DNA of 13,813 nucleotides from Thiobacillus sp. (GTDB lineage: Bacteria > Pseudomonadota > Gammaproteobacteria > Burkholderiales > Thiobacillaceae). Below are positions 1-7,936 of the stretch, one piece after another (positions within the stretch are counted from its first letter, which is position 1; each line of letters opens with the position of its first letter). The notes below the pieces were generated by a model. That model made no database searches. It was not told the DNA's origin and saw only the letters and a program-made list of their open reading frames with translations. The position numbers were made by a program, and so were the translations under genes. The DNA lies in NCBI GenBank assembly GCA_011391285.1, contig JAABQU010000254.1:1-13813 (forward strand). Direction: 5' to 3'.

Positions 1-1240
1 TGCCTGCCGCACGGCCGAACACGATCAGGTCGAGCAGCGAGTTGCCGCCCAGCCGGTTGGCGCCGTGCACCGAGACGCAGGCGCACTCGCCGACGGCATA
101 CAACCCGGGGACCGGCTCCTCGGGCCCGTAGTGTGCCGGCGCGACAACCTGCCCATGCAGGTTGGTGGGAATGCCCCCCATCATGTAGTGCGCGGTGGGG
201 GCGACCGGAATCGGCGCCCGGACCGGATCGATGCCGGCGAAACGAATGGACAGCTCACGGATGCCAGGCAGTTTTTCGGCGATGAGCGTTTCGCCCAGGT
301 GGTCGAGCTTGAGGTCGACGTAATCCCCACGCGGTCCGCAGCCGCGGCCCTCGGCGATTTCAATGGCGATGGCACGGGCAACGACATCACGCCCGGCCAG
401 ATCCTTCGCATGTGGCGCGTAGCGCGCCATGAAGCGCTCGCCGTTCTTGTTCAGCAGATAGCCGCCCTCGCCGCGCACGCCTTCGGTAATCAGCGAGCCC
501 ACGCCAGCAATGCCGGTGGGATGGAACTGCCAGAATTCCATGTCCTGCAGCGGCAGCCCGGCGCGCAGCACCATGCCGAGGCCGTCACCGGTGTTGATCA
601 TGGCGTTGCTGCTGTTGCCGAACACCCGCCCTGCCCCGCCGGTGGCCAGCAGCGTCGCCCGCGCCTCGATCAGCAGCGGCTCGCCGGTCTCGATGGAGAT
701 CGCGGTGACGCCGAGGCAATAGCCTTCGGCATCGCGCATCAGGTCAAGCGCGAAGTATTCATCGAAGAACTGCGTACGGTGCGCGATGTTCTGCTGGTAT
801 AGCGTGTGCAGCAGCGCATGGCCGGTGCGGTCGGCCGCGGCGCAGGTGCGCGTGGCCTGCTCGCCGCCGAAGTTTTTGGACTGGCCGCCAAACGGCCGCT
901 GGTAAATTTTGCCGTTATCGAGGCGCGAAAACGGCAGGCCCATGTGTTCCAGCTCATACACCGCGCTGGCCGCCTCGCGGCACATGAACTCGATCGCGTC
1001 CTGGTCACCGAGCCAGTCGCCGCCCTTGACCGTGTCGTACATGTGCCATTCCCAGCGGTCGTCGCCGACGTTGGCGAGTGCGGCGGTGATACCGCCCTGT
1101 GCCGACACGGTATGCGAACGCGTGGGAAAAACTTTCGACACCACCGCGACCTTGTAGTCGGAGCGCGCCAGTTGCAGCGCCGCGCGCAGGCCCGCGCCGC
1201 CACCGCCGATGATGAGGGCGTCGAAGCGGCGGGTGTTCAT
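1..1240 (-). CDS. sdhA: Succinate dehydrogenase flavoprotein subunit SdhA (partial, C-terminus off the left edge)
   Basis: This is the catalytic subunit of respiratory complex II, which oxidises succinate to fumarate on the cytoplasmic face of the inner membrane and passes electrons to SdhB. About 413 codons are present of a family length near 590; the rest lies beyond base 1. The N-terminus has the FAD dinucleotide-binding run IIGGGGAG (residues 10-17) and FPTRSHT, whose His43 matches the histidine that covalently binds FAD. Active-site residues are seen in HPTG (His240), TEGVRGEGG (Thr252, Glu253), GRDVVAR (Arg284), HYMMGG (His351) and NRLGG (Arg396), which correspond to E. coli His242, Thr254, Glu255, Arg286, His354 and Arg399. 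The ATG at 1240 overlaps the sdhD stop as ATGA and has a GGAG Shine-Dalgarno sequence about 6 bases upstream, so translation is probably coupled. SdhB is expected just beyond the left edge. Confidence 0.97.
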   Translation of the reverse strand, partial: MNTRRFDALIIGGGGAGLRAALQLARSDYKVAVVSKVFPTRSHTVSAQGGITAALANVGDDRWEWHMYDTVKGGDWLGDQDAIEFMCREAASAVYELEHMGLPFSRLDNGKIYQRPFGGQSKNFGGEQATRTCAAADRTGHALLHTLYQQNIAHRTQFFDEYFALDLMRDAEGYCLGVTAISIETGEPLLIEARATLLATGGAGRVFGNSSNAMINTGDGLGMVLRAGLPLQDMEFWQFHPTGIAGVGSLITEGVRGEGGYLLNKNGERFMARYAPHAKDLAGRDVVARAIAIEIAEGRGCGPRGDYVDLKLDHLGETLIAEKLPGIRELSIRFAGIDPVRAPIPVAPTAHYMMGGIPTNLHGQVVAPAHYGPEEPVPGLYAVGECACVSVHGANRLGGNSLLDLIVFGRAAG

Positions 1241-1581
1241 GCCGTACTCCACAGCGTGGCCATGAGCCATGCCATGCTGCCAGCCAGGGTGGCAATCACC
1301 AGCAGATATAGTCCCAGCCGCAGGCCGATCGAATGAATGTAGTCCATGAAGATGTCGCGCATCCCCACCCAGGCGTGCAGCGCCAGGGCGACCGCCGTCA
1401 GCAGCATCAGCACGCGCAGCCACTGCGGTGCGAACAGCGCCTGCCAGCCGGCAAAACTGGCCGGTAGCGACACCAGAAAGTACAAGGTCAGAACAGGTAA
1501 AGCCAGGGCCAGGATGACCGCCGAGGCACGCTGCAGCAGCCAGGTGCCGGTGCCAGTATGCGAACCCGGGGTCGACTTCAT
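1237..1581 (-). CDS. sdhD: Succinate dehydrogenase membrane anchor subunit SdhD
   Basis: This is the small membrane anchor of complex II; with SdhC it holds heme b and the ubiquinone site. It is 114 residues, the usual family size. Three hydrophobic helices are visible, at roughly residues 15-38, 52-73 and 85-110. The diagnostic segment is [17 protein letters not shown]: His69 aligns with the E. coli SdhD heme ligand His71, and Asp80-Tyr81 align with the quinone-site Asp-Tyr pair. A longer open frame extends upstream to 1833, but it overlaps sdhC entirely. The ATG at 1581 is preferred because it overlaps the sdhC stop by 4 bases (ATGA) and has GGAGA about 9 bases before it. The stop in turn overlaps the sdhA ATG. 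Confidence 0.95.
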   Translation of the reverse strand: MKSTPGSHTGTGTWLLQRASAVILALALPVLTLYFLVSLPASFAGWQALFAPQWLRVLMLLTAVALALHAWVGMRDIFMDYIHSIGLRLGLYLLVIATLAGSMAWLMATLWSTA

Positions 1582-1958
1582 GCAAACAGTCTCCAGGCAG
1601 CGAGTATCGCAAGGCATCCACTCAGCACCAAGACCGCGAAGCTGCTGCGCCGTGCATGTTTCAGATCCGTGCCCCAATGCGCGTCCAGCGCCAGATGCCG
1701 CAACCCGGCAAGCACATGAAGCGCAAACGCCCAGATCAAACCCAGCAGCACCAGCCGGGCCAGCGGGTGCGCCAGCCAGCCGGCGACGCGCCGGAATCCC
1801 GCCTCGTCCGCCAGTGACACCGACAGGCCCCACACACCCAGCGGCAGGGCCGCAAACAGCAGCACGCCCGAGACCCGGTGCAGGATCGACACCCAGCCGG
1901 GAAGCGGCAGATGGATACGCAGCAGATCGAGGTAAACGGGGCGCGCGATGAGCTTCAC
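1578..1958 (-). CDS. sdhC: Succinate dehydrogenase cytochrome b556 subunit SdhC
   Basis: This is the larger membrane anchor of complex II and a quinone- and heme b-binding protein. It is 126 residues with three membrane helices (about 30-50, 66-86 and 105-124). The opening segment [10 protein letters not shown] and SILHRVSG (residues 24-31) are typical of betaproteobacterial SdhC; the Ser and Arg of SILHR belong to the quinone pocket. In [12 protein letters not shown], His81 matches the E. coli heme ligand His84. The start is GTG at 1958: no ATG or GTG lies in frame between it and the malic enzyme gene, whose stop is 30 bases upstream. No clear Shine-Dalgarno sequence and no promoter is seen in that gap, so sdhC may be read from a transcript that begins at or before the malic enzyme gene. 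Confidence 0.95.
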   Translation of the reverse strand: MKLIARPVYLDLLRIHLPLPGWVSILHRVSGVLLFAALPLGVWGLSVSLADEAGFRRVAGWLAHPLARLVLLGLIWAFALHVLAGLRHLALDAHWGTDLKHARRSSFAVLVLSGCLAILAAWRLFA

Positions 1959-1988
1959 GGCACGGTTCGGATTATCGGCGTGGCCGAC

Positions 1989-3251
1989 TTAGCGACGCCT
2001 GATTGCCTTTGCTACAGCCGGTTTGGTCTTCTTTTTCGCTACCACCTTTTTCACCGCCGCCTTGGTCACGGCCTGCGGCACGCGCTCTGCCAGACGCGGA
2101 TCGAACGGCTTCGGCAGAATGTAGTCCGGGCCGAATGCCAGCTTCTTCAACTTGTAGGCCTTCAGCACCGACGCCGGCACCGGCTCGCGCGCGAGTTCAG
2201 CCAGCGCATACACGGCGGCGATCAGCATGTCCTGGGTGATCTGCTTCGCGCGCGCGTCGAGGGCGCCACGGAAGATGAAGGGAAAGCCCAGCACGTTGTT
2301 GACCTGGTTGGGGAAGTCCGAGCGTCCCGTCGCCATGATGAGATCGCTGCGTGCGGCCTTGGCCTTCTCCGGGAGGATTTCGGGGTTGGGGTTGGCGAGG
2401 GCGAAAACCACCGGCTTGTCAGCCATGCTTTTGATCATCGCCGGGCTGACCAGGTTGGCGCCCGATACGCCGACGAACACGTCGGCGCCGGTCATCGCCT
2501 CGTCCAGCGTACGCAGCCTGGTCGTGCGCGCGAATCCTTTCTTGAAGCTGTTGAGGTCGGTGCGAGCCTTGTGCACCACGCCCCTGGAATCGACCAGGGT
2601 GATGTTGGATTTCTTCGCGCCCATTGCCACCAGCAGCTTCATCGACGCGATGCCCGCCGCGCCGGCGCCGAGGCAGACAATCTTCGCGGCATCCAGCGTC
2701 TTGCCCTGCACGTGCAAGGCATTGATGAGGCCGGCGCAGATGATGACGGCAGTACCGTGCTGGTCGTCGTGGAACACCGGGATGTCGAGCTTTTTCTTCA
2801 GCGCCGCCTCAATTTCGAAGCAGTGCGGCGCGGCGATGTCCTCGAGATTGATGCCGCCGAAGGTCGGAGCGATGGCTTCCACCACCTTGATGAAGTCCTG
2901 CGGTGTCTTGGCGTTGACTTCGATGTCGTAGACGTCGATGCCGGCGAACTGCTTGAACAGCACACCCTTGCCTTCCATCACCGGCTTGGCGGCGAGCGGG
3001 CCGAGGTTGCCGAGGCCGAGGATCGCGGTACCGTCGGTGATGACCGCGATCAGGTTGCCCTTGTTGGTGTAGTCATAGGCCTTGCCGGGGTTCTTCGCGA
3101 TTTCGAGCACGGGCTGCGCCACACCAGGGGTGTAGGCCAGCGACAGATCCTCCTGCGTCGAGCAGGGTTTGGATGATTCGACCGAGAGCTTGCCTGGCTT
3201 GGGCAGGCGATGGTAGTCGAGGGCTTTTTTCTTGAGGGCGGCTTGGCTCAT
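1989..3251 (-). CDS. Short-form malic enzyme (MaeB-like, no phosphotransacetylase domain) with a basic C-terminal tail
   Basis: This enzyme should decarboxylate (S)-malate oxidatively to pyruvate with reduction of NAD(P). It is about 420 residues, like the short bacterial malic enzymes, and lacks the C-terminal phosphotransacetylase-like domain of roughly 760-residue MaeB proteins. Seen in order: YTPGVA (40-45), [16 protein letters not shown] (70-85), NLEDI (135-139), the metal and substrate loop FHDDQHGTA (160-168), the Rossmann loop GAGAAG (195-200) followed by LVDSRG, and ALANPNPEI. The last 20 or so residues are a lysine/alanine/arginine-rich tail ([16 protein letters not shown]) not usual in the family. 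The open frame extends to a TTG at 3278, but the ATG at 3251 ([15 protein letters not shown]) fits the family start better. Neither has a good Shine-Dalgarno sequence. NAD versus NADP preference cannot be read reliably. sdhC follows 30 bases downstream. Confidence 0.93.
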   Translation of the reverse strand: MSQAALKKKALDYHRLPKPGKLSVESSKPCSTQEDLSLAYTPGVAQPVLEIAKNPGKAYDYTNKGNLIAVITDGTAILGLGNLGPLAAKPVMEGKGVLFKQFAGIDVYDIEVNAKTPQDFIKVVEAIAPTFGGINLEDIAAPHCFEIEAALKKKLDIPVFHDDQHGTAVIICAGLINALHVQGKTLDAAKIVCLGAGAAGIASMKLLVAMGAKKSNITLVDSRGVVHKARTDLNSFKKGFARTTRLRTLDEAMTGADVFVGVSGANLVSPAMIKSMADKPVVFALANPNPEILPEKAKAARSDLIMATGRSDFPNQVNNVLGFPFIFRGALDARAKQITQDMLIAAVYALAELAREPVPASVLKAYKLKKLAFGPDYILPKPFDPRLAERVPQAVTKAAVKKVVAKKKTKPAVAKAIRRR

Positions 3252-3290
3252 GACGGCGGATGCTGGCTGAATAGACAAGCCGCCATTATC

Positions 3291-3304
3291 GCGGATTTAT
3301 CCGC
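3291..3304. repeat. Short perfect inverted repeat between fliA and the malic enzyme gene
   Basis: GCGGAT and ATCCGC are separated by two T bases, giving a perfect 6-base-pair palindrome in the roughly 80-base gap between the fliA stop and the malic enzyme start. It lacks a following T-run on the minus strand, so it is a poor intrinsic terminator. It could be a weak terminator, a protein-binding site or chance. Confidence 0.3.
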
Positions 3305-3331
3305 GTTCCGCCCCGCATGAGGCGGCTGCCG

Positions 3332-4042
3332 TCAGTCTTTCCAGATCTTGAGCTGGGCGCGCAGGCGCGCCACCGCCTGGGAATGCAGCTGGCACACGCG
3401 CGACTCGGATACGCCGAGCACCGCGCCGATTTCCTTCAGGTTCATGTCCTGCTCGTAGTACATGCCCATCATGCTGCGCTCGCGCTCGGGCAGATGGTGG
3501 ATCGCGGCGATCAGGCTGTCGCGGAAGCCGGCATCCTCCAGCACCGAGAGCGGGTCGTTGCTGCCGTCGACCAGATAGCGCTCGAGGAAGCTGGCGCTGT
3601 CTTCGTCCGAGAAGTCCTCGTAATACAGCAGCTGCGAACACTTCACGTCACCCAGCATGGATTGATACTGATCGATCGGCATGCCCAGTTCGGCGGAGAT
3701 CTCCTGCTCGGACGGCGACTTGCCGTTGCGCTGTTCCAGCCGGTGGATGGCGGATTCGATCTGCCGCGATTTCTGCCGCACGTGGCGCGGCAGCCAGTCG
3801 GCCTCGCGCAGTTCATCGAGCATGGCGCCACGGATGCGCTGGGTGGCATACGATTCGAACTGCGCGCCCTGGGTCCCGTCGAAACGACCGACCGCGTCCA
3901 TCAGGCCGATCAGGCCAACCTGGATGAGATCGTCGACTTCGACGCTGGCGGGAAGACGCGCCATCATGTGATACGCGATGCGCTTGACCAGCGGCGCATA
4001 TTTGGTGATCTGTTCGTCCTGCGACGAGGGTTTAGCCGCCAT
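3332..4042 (-). CDS. fliA: Flagellar sigma factor FliA (sigma-28)
   Basis: This RNA polymerase sigma factor directs transcription of late flagellar genes such as flagellin, and is held inactive by FlgM until the hook is finished. It is 236 residues, normal for FliA. Region 2 spans about residues 16-86, with YAPLVKRIAYHMMARLP, VDDLIQVGLIGLMDAV, FESYATQRIRGAMLDELR and ADWLPR, all characteristic of sigma-28. Region 3 follows (about 87-130). Region 4 carries the -35-binding helix-turn-helix NLKEIGAVLGVSESRVCQLH (201-220). The ATG at 4042 lies 3 bases after the stop of the FlhG-like gene and has no strong Shine-Dalgarno sequence, so it is probably translationally coupled. It is the last flagellar gene of this operon. 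Confidence 0.96.
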   Translation of the reverse strand: MAAKPSSQDEQITKYAPLVKRIAYHMMARLPASVEVDDLIQVGLIGLMDAVGRFDGTQGAQFESYATQRIRGAMLDELREADWLPRHVRQKSRQIESAIHRLEQRNGKSPSEQEISAELGMPIDQYQSMLGDVKCSQLLYYEDFSDEDSASFLERYLVDGSNDPLSVLEDAGFRDSLIAAIHHLPERERSMMGMYYEQDMNLKEIGAVLGVSESRVCQLHSQAVARLRAQLKIWKD

Positions 4043-4045
4043 ATT

Positions 4046-4720
4046 TCAAGGCCATGTTCCGGTGCATTCTCTTTTAGAACGGGCCGCCAGGCCCGTCTCC
4101 TCGCCCGACATTCTAACGGCAAGCGCAGCAAATGCATCATTCGCGTGCGCGACGCTGTGAACCGTCCGGCTGAATGCTGCGCCGAGAAACGCCTGGCAGG
4201 CTGCCTGCAGGTGTTCGCAGGCTGCAGCGTCCCCTAGCAGGCTGATGCTGATGGGGCATTCCCGGTGGGCCAGGGTCTTGAGCAGGGCATACGCCTGCAG
4301 CATCGATGCATGCGTCGCGCTCACTTCCAGGACCAGCGTTTGCATGCTGTCCGGCAGCGGCAGCCAGTCAGGCGCTTCCGGACTGACGTCGAACAGCAGG
4401 CAGTCGTAGCGCAGTGCGATCGTCCGCAACGCAGGCTCATCCGCCTTCAGCCCCGGCGCGTGCCAGCCGTCGCCGTAGGACATTGCCTGCGTGTGCAACT
4501 GCTGGCGAGCCAGTTGCTGGCGCCAGTCGAACAGGCTGCGGCTGGGAGAATCCGCGAATACCCGCCCGCTGATATCGACCAGCAGCGAGGTCCAGCCGTG
4601 CCGATGCAGCGCCTGGGCCAGCCGGAGGGTGGAATCGGGGGAATGGAAGATACCGTGTATGCAGCGCAGCGGCTGCGCGGCACTGCGCCGCCGCAGTCCA
4701 GCGGCCTGGTCAACGGGCAC
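4046..4720 (-). CDS. flhG: FlhG-like (MinD/ParA-fold) flagellar number regulator with a lost Walker A motif
   Basis: The gene sits between flhF and fliA, where many polarly flagellated proteobacteria encode FlhG (FleN), a MinD-like ATPase that limits flagellar number. The protein is 224 residues, shorter than the usual 260-300. Its N-terminus has DQAAGLR (residues 4-10), matching the FlhG DQAxxLR motif known to stimulate the FlhF GTPase. The fold can be followed: a helix and strand TLRLAQALHRHGWTSLLVD (31-49), the Walker B-like strand DCLLFDVSP (106-114), and a later LEVSATHASMLQAYALLKTL resembling the switch and helix region of FlhG. The P-loop, normally SGKGGVGKT, is replaced by HGIFHSPDST (22-31) with no lysine, and no amphipathic membrane helix is seen at the C-terminus. 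The start is GTG at 4720, overlapping flhF by 11 bases, with AAGG about 7 bases upstream. The assignment rests on position, the N-terminal motif and weak fold similarity. Confidence 0.8.
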   Translation of the reverse strand: MPVDQAAGLRRRSAAQPLRCIHGIFHSPDSTLRLAQALHRHGWTSLLVDISGRVFADSPSRSLFDWRQQLARQQLHTQAMSYGDGWHAPGLKADEPALRTIALRYDCLLFDVSPEAPDWLPLPDSMQTLVLEVSATHASMLQAYALLKTLAHRECPISISLLGDAAACEHLQAACQAFLGAAFSRTVHSVAHANDAFAALAVRMSGEETGLAARSKRECTGTWP

Positions 4721-5864
4721 GTGCGCCCTTCAGGGGATTCGTGTCCTTCACGCCACGGTGCTCCGCACGTTCGGCCTCGACGCCGGCAAACAGCGGCCAA
4801 TCCTCGGCTTCCAGCGCATACGGGGTGTCAAGCTGGCCACCCTTCAAGGCGCGGTCGATCAGGTAGGCCGCGTTGGGTACATGAAGGTCTTCCGGTACGC
4901 GCTGTCCACCACTGATGTAGGCCAGCGGCAGGCGGTGGCGAATCAGGCTGTCCAGCGCCGCGCCCGGCTGCGGGGCTTCGTCGAGTTTGGTCAGGATGCA
5001 GGCGGCCGCGCCCTGGGCGAAACGGGTCATCGCCTGCTCGATCGCCGCACCCTGCTGGCTGGCCGAAATCACTGCAAGGCGGCGCACGCCGAGGCGATCG
5101 AGTTCCTTTACCTCGAGGGTGCGCGGATCGGAGGGGGCAAAGCCTGCGGTGTCGATCAGCACCAGTTTCTTGGCAGCCAGTTCCGGCAGCAGCAGTGCAA
5201 TCCTGGCCGGGGTTTCGGCCATATGCAGCGTTACACCCAGCAGGTCGGCATACACCTTCAACTGTGCCGCCGCGCCGATGCGGTAGGCGTCGGCAGCCAC
5301 CAGCGCCACCTGAGCGGCGCCATGCGCATCCACCCCGCGTGCTGCGAGCTTGGCCAGCGTGGTGGTCTTGCCCGAGCCGGTGGAACCGACCAGCGCATAG
5401 CGTCCGCCCATGGCAAGCAGATCGGTGTCACGGCCCTGCACCGGCAGGTTGCGGATCAGCACCTGACGCAGCCAGCGCTGGGCGGCGTCGGCGTCGAGCC
5501 CACGCGGCAAGCGCGCAGCAAGGGTGCGGGCGAGCGAACTGCCGAAGCCGGCGGCAAACAGCGTCTGCATCAGCGCCACCCGCGTCGGATCGCGCCGCCT
5601 TCCCGCGCCCCAGGCAAAGCCGGCCAGCTGGTTCTGCAGCAGACCACGCAGACGCGCCAGCTCATTCAGGATGCGCGAGCTGGCGCCCGAATCGGGCGTC
5701 CCGCTGACGGCCGGCACGGCCAGGTCGCCATAGGCGCTGGCCAGCAGTTCGACCCCTTGCGGATGCGGCCGCGTGGACAGCACGACAGCATCGTCGCCCA
5801 ACTCCGCGCGCACCCGCGCCAACCCTTCACGCGCGCTTGCCGCCACGAATACCTGAACGCTCAT
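4710..5864 (-). CDS. flhF: Flagellar placement GTPase FlhF (SRP-family)
   Basis: FlhF is an SRP-type GTPase that recruits early flagellar parts to the cell pole. This one is 384 residues, within the family range. The N-terminal region has the usual AREGLARVRAELGDDAVVLS. The NG domain carries the P-loop GSTGSGKTTT (160-169), the G2 region DAYRIGAAAQL (192-202), G3 DTAG (238-241) and G4 TKLDEA (292-297). Some positions differ from the common FlhF pattern: VAAD where TTD is usual, AAAQL for AxEQL, and DTAGFAPSD where an arginine usually precedes the final Asp. GTP binding therefore looks intact, but hydrolysis or dimer contacts may differ. The ATG at 5864 overlaps the flhA stop as ATGA, with a strong GGGAGGG Shine-Dalgarno sequence. 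The C-terminal end overlaps the FlhG-like gene. Confidence 0.93.
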   Translation of the reverse strand: MSVQVFVAASAREGLARVRAELGDDAVVLSTRPHPQGVELLASAYGDLAVPAVSGTPDSGASSRILNELARLRGLLQNQLAGFAWGAGRRRDPTRVALMQTLFAAGFGSSLARTLAARLPRGLDADAAQRWLRQVLIRNLPVQGRDTDLLAMGGRYALVGSTGSGKTTTLAKLAARGVDAHGAAQVALVAADAYRIGAAAQLKVYADLLGVTLHMAETPARIALLLPELAAKKLVLIDTAGFAPSDPRTLEVKELDRLGVRRLAVISASQQGAAIEQAMTRFAQGAAACILTKLDEAPQPGAALDSLIRHRLPLAYISGGQRVPEDLHVPNAAYLIDRALKGGQLDTPYALEAEDWPLFAGVEAERAEHRGVKDTNPLKGARAR

Positions 5865-7936
5865 GCACCCTCCCTGATGATCAATTCCGTCGTCACCTGC
5901 ACCATCTTATCGGCCGGCACCTCAGCGTAGGCAATCACTGAAAGCCGTGGCAGGGTGCGCCGCAAAAGACGCGACAGGATGGCGCGCAGGCCCGGCGAGG
6001 TCAGCAGCACGGGAGGGTAGCCTGCGCTTTCCTGTTCAGCCAGTGCGCGGTCGGCCGCCTCGTTCAGGGCATCGAGCGTGACGGGCGACAACAGGGCCTC
6101 GCCCTCGTCGCCCATTTCGCTCAGCAGGCGGGTTTCCGCGGCTGCGGCCAGGCCGATCACATGCAGGGTATCGCTGCCTTCAAACAAGCGGTCGACAATG
6201 CTGCGGCCCAACGCTGCACGCACGGTTTCCACCAGGTCGTCGATCGACTGGTTTTTCGGCGCGCGCGCCGCCAGGGTTTCAAATAGCGTGCGTGTGTCGC
6301 GAATCGAGACGTTTTCTTGGATCAACTGCTGCAGCACCGCCTGAACGCTGGTCAGCGGCAGATGGCGCGGCGTCACGTCCTCGACCAGGCCAGGGTGGAT
6401 GCGCGCCAGCGTGTCGAGCAGTTGCTGCACTTCGGTGCGACCCAGGAGTTCCGGCGCGTGCTGGCGGAACACGGCTTCGACCTGGCGCGCGATCAATTCG
6501 GCCGGCTCGAACACCACGAAGCCGCGCAGTTCGGCTTCTTCCACTCGGCCGGCGTCGGCCCAGATGCCGGGCAGACCGGTCAGGGGATCGACGCCAGGCG
6601 GGCCGTCGAGCCGCCCCAGCACCTCCCCCATGTCGACTGCGAGCACCTGTCCGCCGGAAAGTTCGCCATGGGCCACGTCTACGCCCTTCAGGGTGATGCG
6701 ATAGCTGTTGGGCTTGAGTTCAAGGTTGTCGCGCACGCGAATCAGCGGCACCACCAGCCCCATGTCGGTGGCAAAGCGGCGTCGTGCCTCGGTGATTCGG
6801 GTCAGCGCCGCGCCACCCTGGTTGCGATCAACCAGCGGGATCAGGCGATAGCCGACCTCGAGTGCCAGCACATCGACCGGCGGAATGTCGTCCCAGGTGA
6901 CGTCGACCTGTACCGGCTCCGCCTCGATCAGGTCCAACAGTTCGATGTCTGGCGCTTCGCGCTGGCGGCGCATCAGCCAGAATCCCAGACCGGCCAGTAC
7001 CGCGGCAATGGTCAGAAACGCCAGATGCGGTGTTCCCGGAATCATCCCCAACGCGCCCAGCACGGCCGCGGCCACATACAGGGTTTGCGGCCGCCCGAAA
7101 ATCTGGGTTGAAAACTCGCGCGACAAGTCCTGTTCGCTCGACGCGCGGCTGACCACGATGCCCGCCGCCGTCGAGATGATCAGCGCCGGAATCTGCGTCA
7201 CCAGGCCGTCTCCGACCGTCAGCAGCGCGTAGCGGCCGAGTGCCTCGGTCAGTCCCAGGTTGTGCTGGAACAGCCCGACCAGAATGCCACCGACCAGATT
7301 GACCAGCAGAATGATGATGCCCGCGATGGCGTCACCACGCACGAATTTGGAGGCACCGTCCATCGCCCCGTAAAAGTCGGATTCGCGCCCGATTTCGGAA
7401 CGGCGGGTGCGGGCCTCGGCCTCGCTGATGAAGCCGGCATTGAGGTCGGCATCCACCGCCAGCTGCTTGCCCGGCATCGAATCCAGGGTGAAGCGCGCCG
7501 CCACCTCGGCGATGCGCCCGGCGCCCTTGGTGATGACGACGAAGTTGATGATGACCAGAATCAGGAACACCACGAAGCCGACGGTGTAGTTGCCGCCGAC
7601 CAGGAAATTGCCGAACGACTCGATCACCTTGCCCGCCGCGTCCGGCCCGGTGTGGCCCTGCATCAGGATGATGCGGGTGGAGGCGACGTTGAGTGACAGG
7701 CGCAGCAATGTGGTGAGCAGCAGCACAGTGGGGAAAACCGAAAAATCCAGCGGGCGTCGCGCGTTCAGGCTCACCAGCATGACGATCATTGCCAGCGCGA
7801 TGTTGAGCGTCAGCAGCACATCGAGCATGAAGGTGGGCAATGGCAATATCATCATCGCCAGGATCAGCAGCACCAGTGCCGGTACAGCCAGGCGGTTCAG
7901 CGGCATGCCCATCACCATCACGCCCTGCGCATTCAT
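5861..7936 (-). CDS. flhA: Flagellar type III export gate protein FlhA
   Basis: FlhA is the large export-gate subunit of the flagellar type III secretion system; it forms a ring whose cytoplasmic domain docks chaperone-substrate complexes. At 691 residues it is full length. The N-terminal half (about 15-325) holds the expected membrane helices. The family signature is seen as GRIAEVAARFTLDSMPGKQ (141-159) followed by DADLNAGFI in the first large cytoplasmic loop. Other conserved stretches include SVFPTVLLLTTLLRLSLNV and VGDGLVTQIPALIISTAAGI. The soluble C-terminal domain runs from about residue 330 to the end. The ATG at 7936 overlaps the flhB stop (ATGA) and has GAGGTGAT upstream. That Shine-Dalgarno sequence lies in the last codons of the truncated flhB. 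Confidence 0.97.
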   Translation of the reverse strand: MNAQGVMVMGMPLNRLAVPALVLLILAMMILPLPTFMLDVLLTLNIALAMIVMLVSLNARRPLDFSVFPTVLLLTTLLRLSLNVASTRIILMQGHTGPDAAGKVIESFGNFLVGGNYTVGFVVFLILVIINFVVITKGAGRIAEVAARFTLDSMPGKQLAVDADLNAGFISEAEARTRRSEIGRESDFYGAMDGASKFVRGDAIAGIIILLVNLVGGILVGLFQHNLGLTEALGRYALLTVGDGLVTQIPALIISTAAGIVVSRASSEQDLSREFSTQIFGRPQTLYVAAAVLGALGMIPGTPHLAFLTIAAVLAGLGFWLMRRQREAPDIELLDLIEAEPVQVDVTWDDIPPVDVLALEVGYRLIPLVDRNQGGAALTRITEARRRFATDMGLVVPLIRVRDNLELKPNSYRITLKGVDVAHGELSGGQVLAVDMGEVLGRLDGPPGVDPLTGLPGIWADAGRVEEAELRGFVVFEPAELIARQVEAVFRQHAPELLGRTEVQQLLDTLARIHPGLVEDVTPRHLPLTSVQAVLQQLIQENVSIRDTRTLFETLAARAPKNQSIDDLVETVRAALGRSIVDRLFEGSDTLHVIGLAAAAETRLLSEMGDEGEALLSPVTLDALNEAADRALAEQESAGYPPVLLTSPGLRAILSRLLRRTLPRLSVIAYAEVPADKMVQVTTELIIREGA

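Noticed and set aside
1582..1833. N-terminal extension of the sdhD frame
   Set aside because: It lies wholly within sdhC in another frame. The ATGA overlap and GGAGA signal at 1581, plus the family length, favour the shorter protein.
1878..3176. 432-codon plus-strand open frame opposite the malic enzyme gene
   Set aside because: It is antisense to a clear malic enzyme. The translation is low-complexity (rich in R, H, G, D, V) and matches no family; long antisense frames are expected in GC-rich DNA.
3317..4237. 306-codon plus-strand open frame opposite fliA
   Set aside because: It is fully antisense to a canonical sigma-28 gene and has no recognisable domain.
4491..5930. 479-codon plus-strand open frame opposite flhF and the FlhG-like gene
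   Set aside because: It overlaps flhF, whose GTPase motifs are unmistakable. The composition is that of an antisense shadow and no start or domain supports it.
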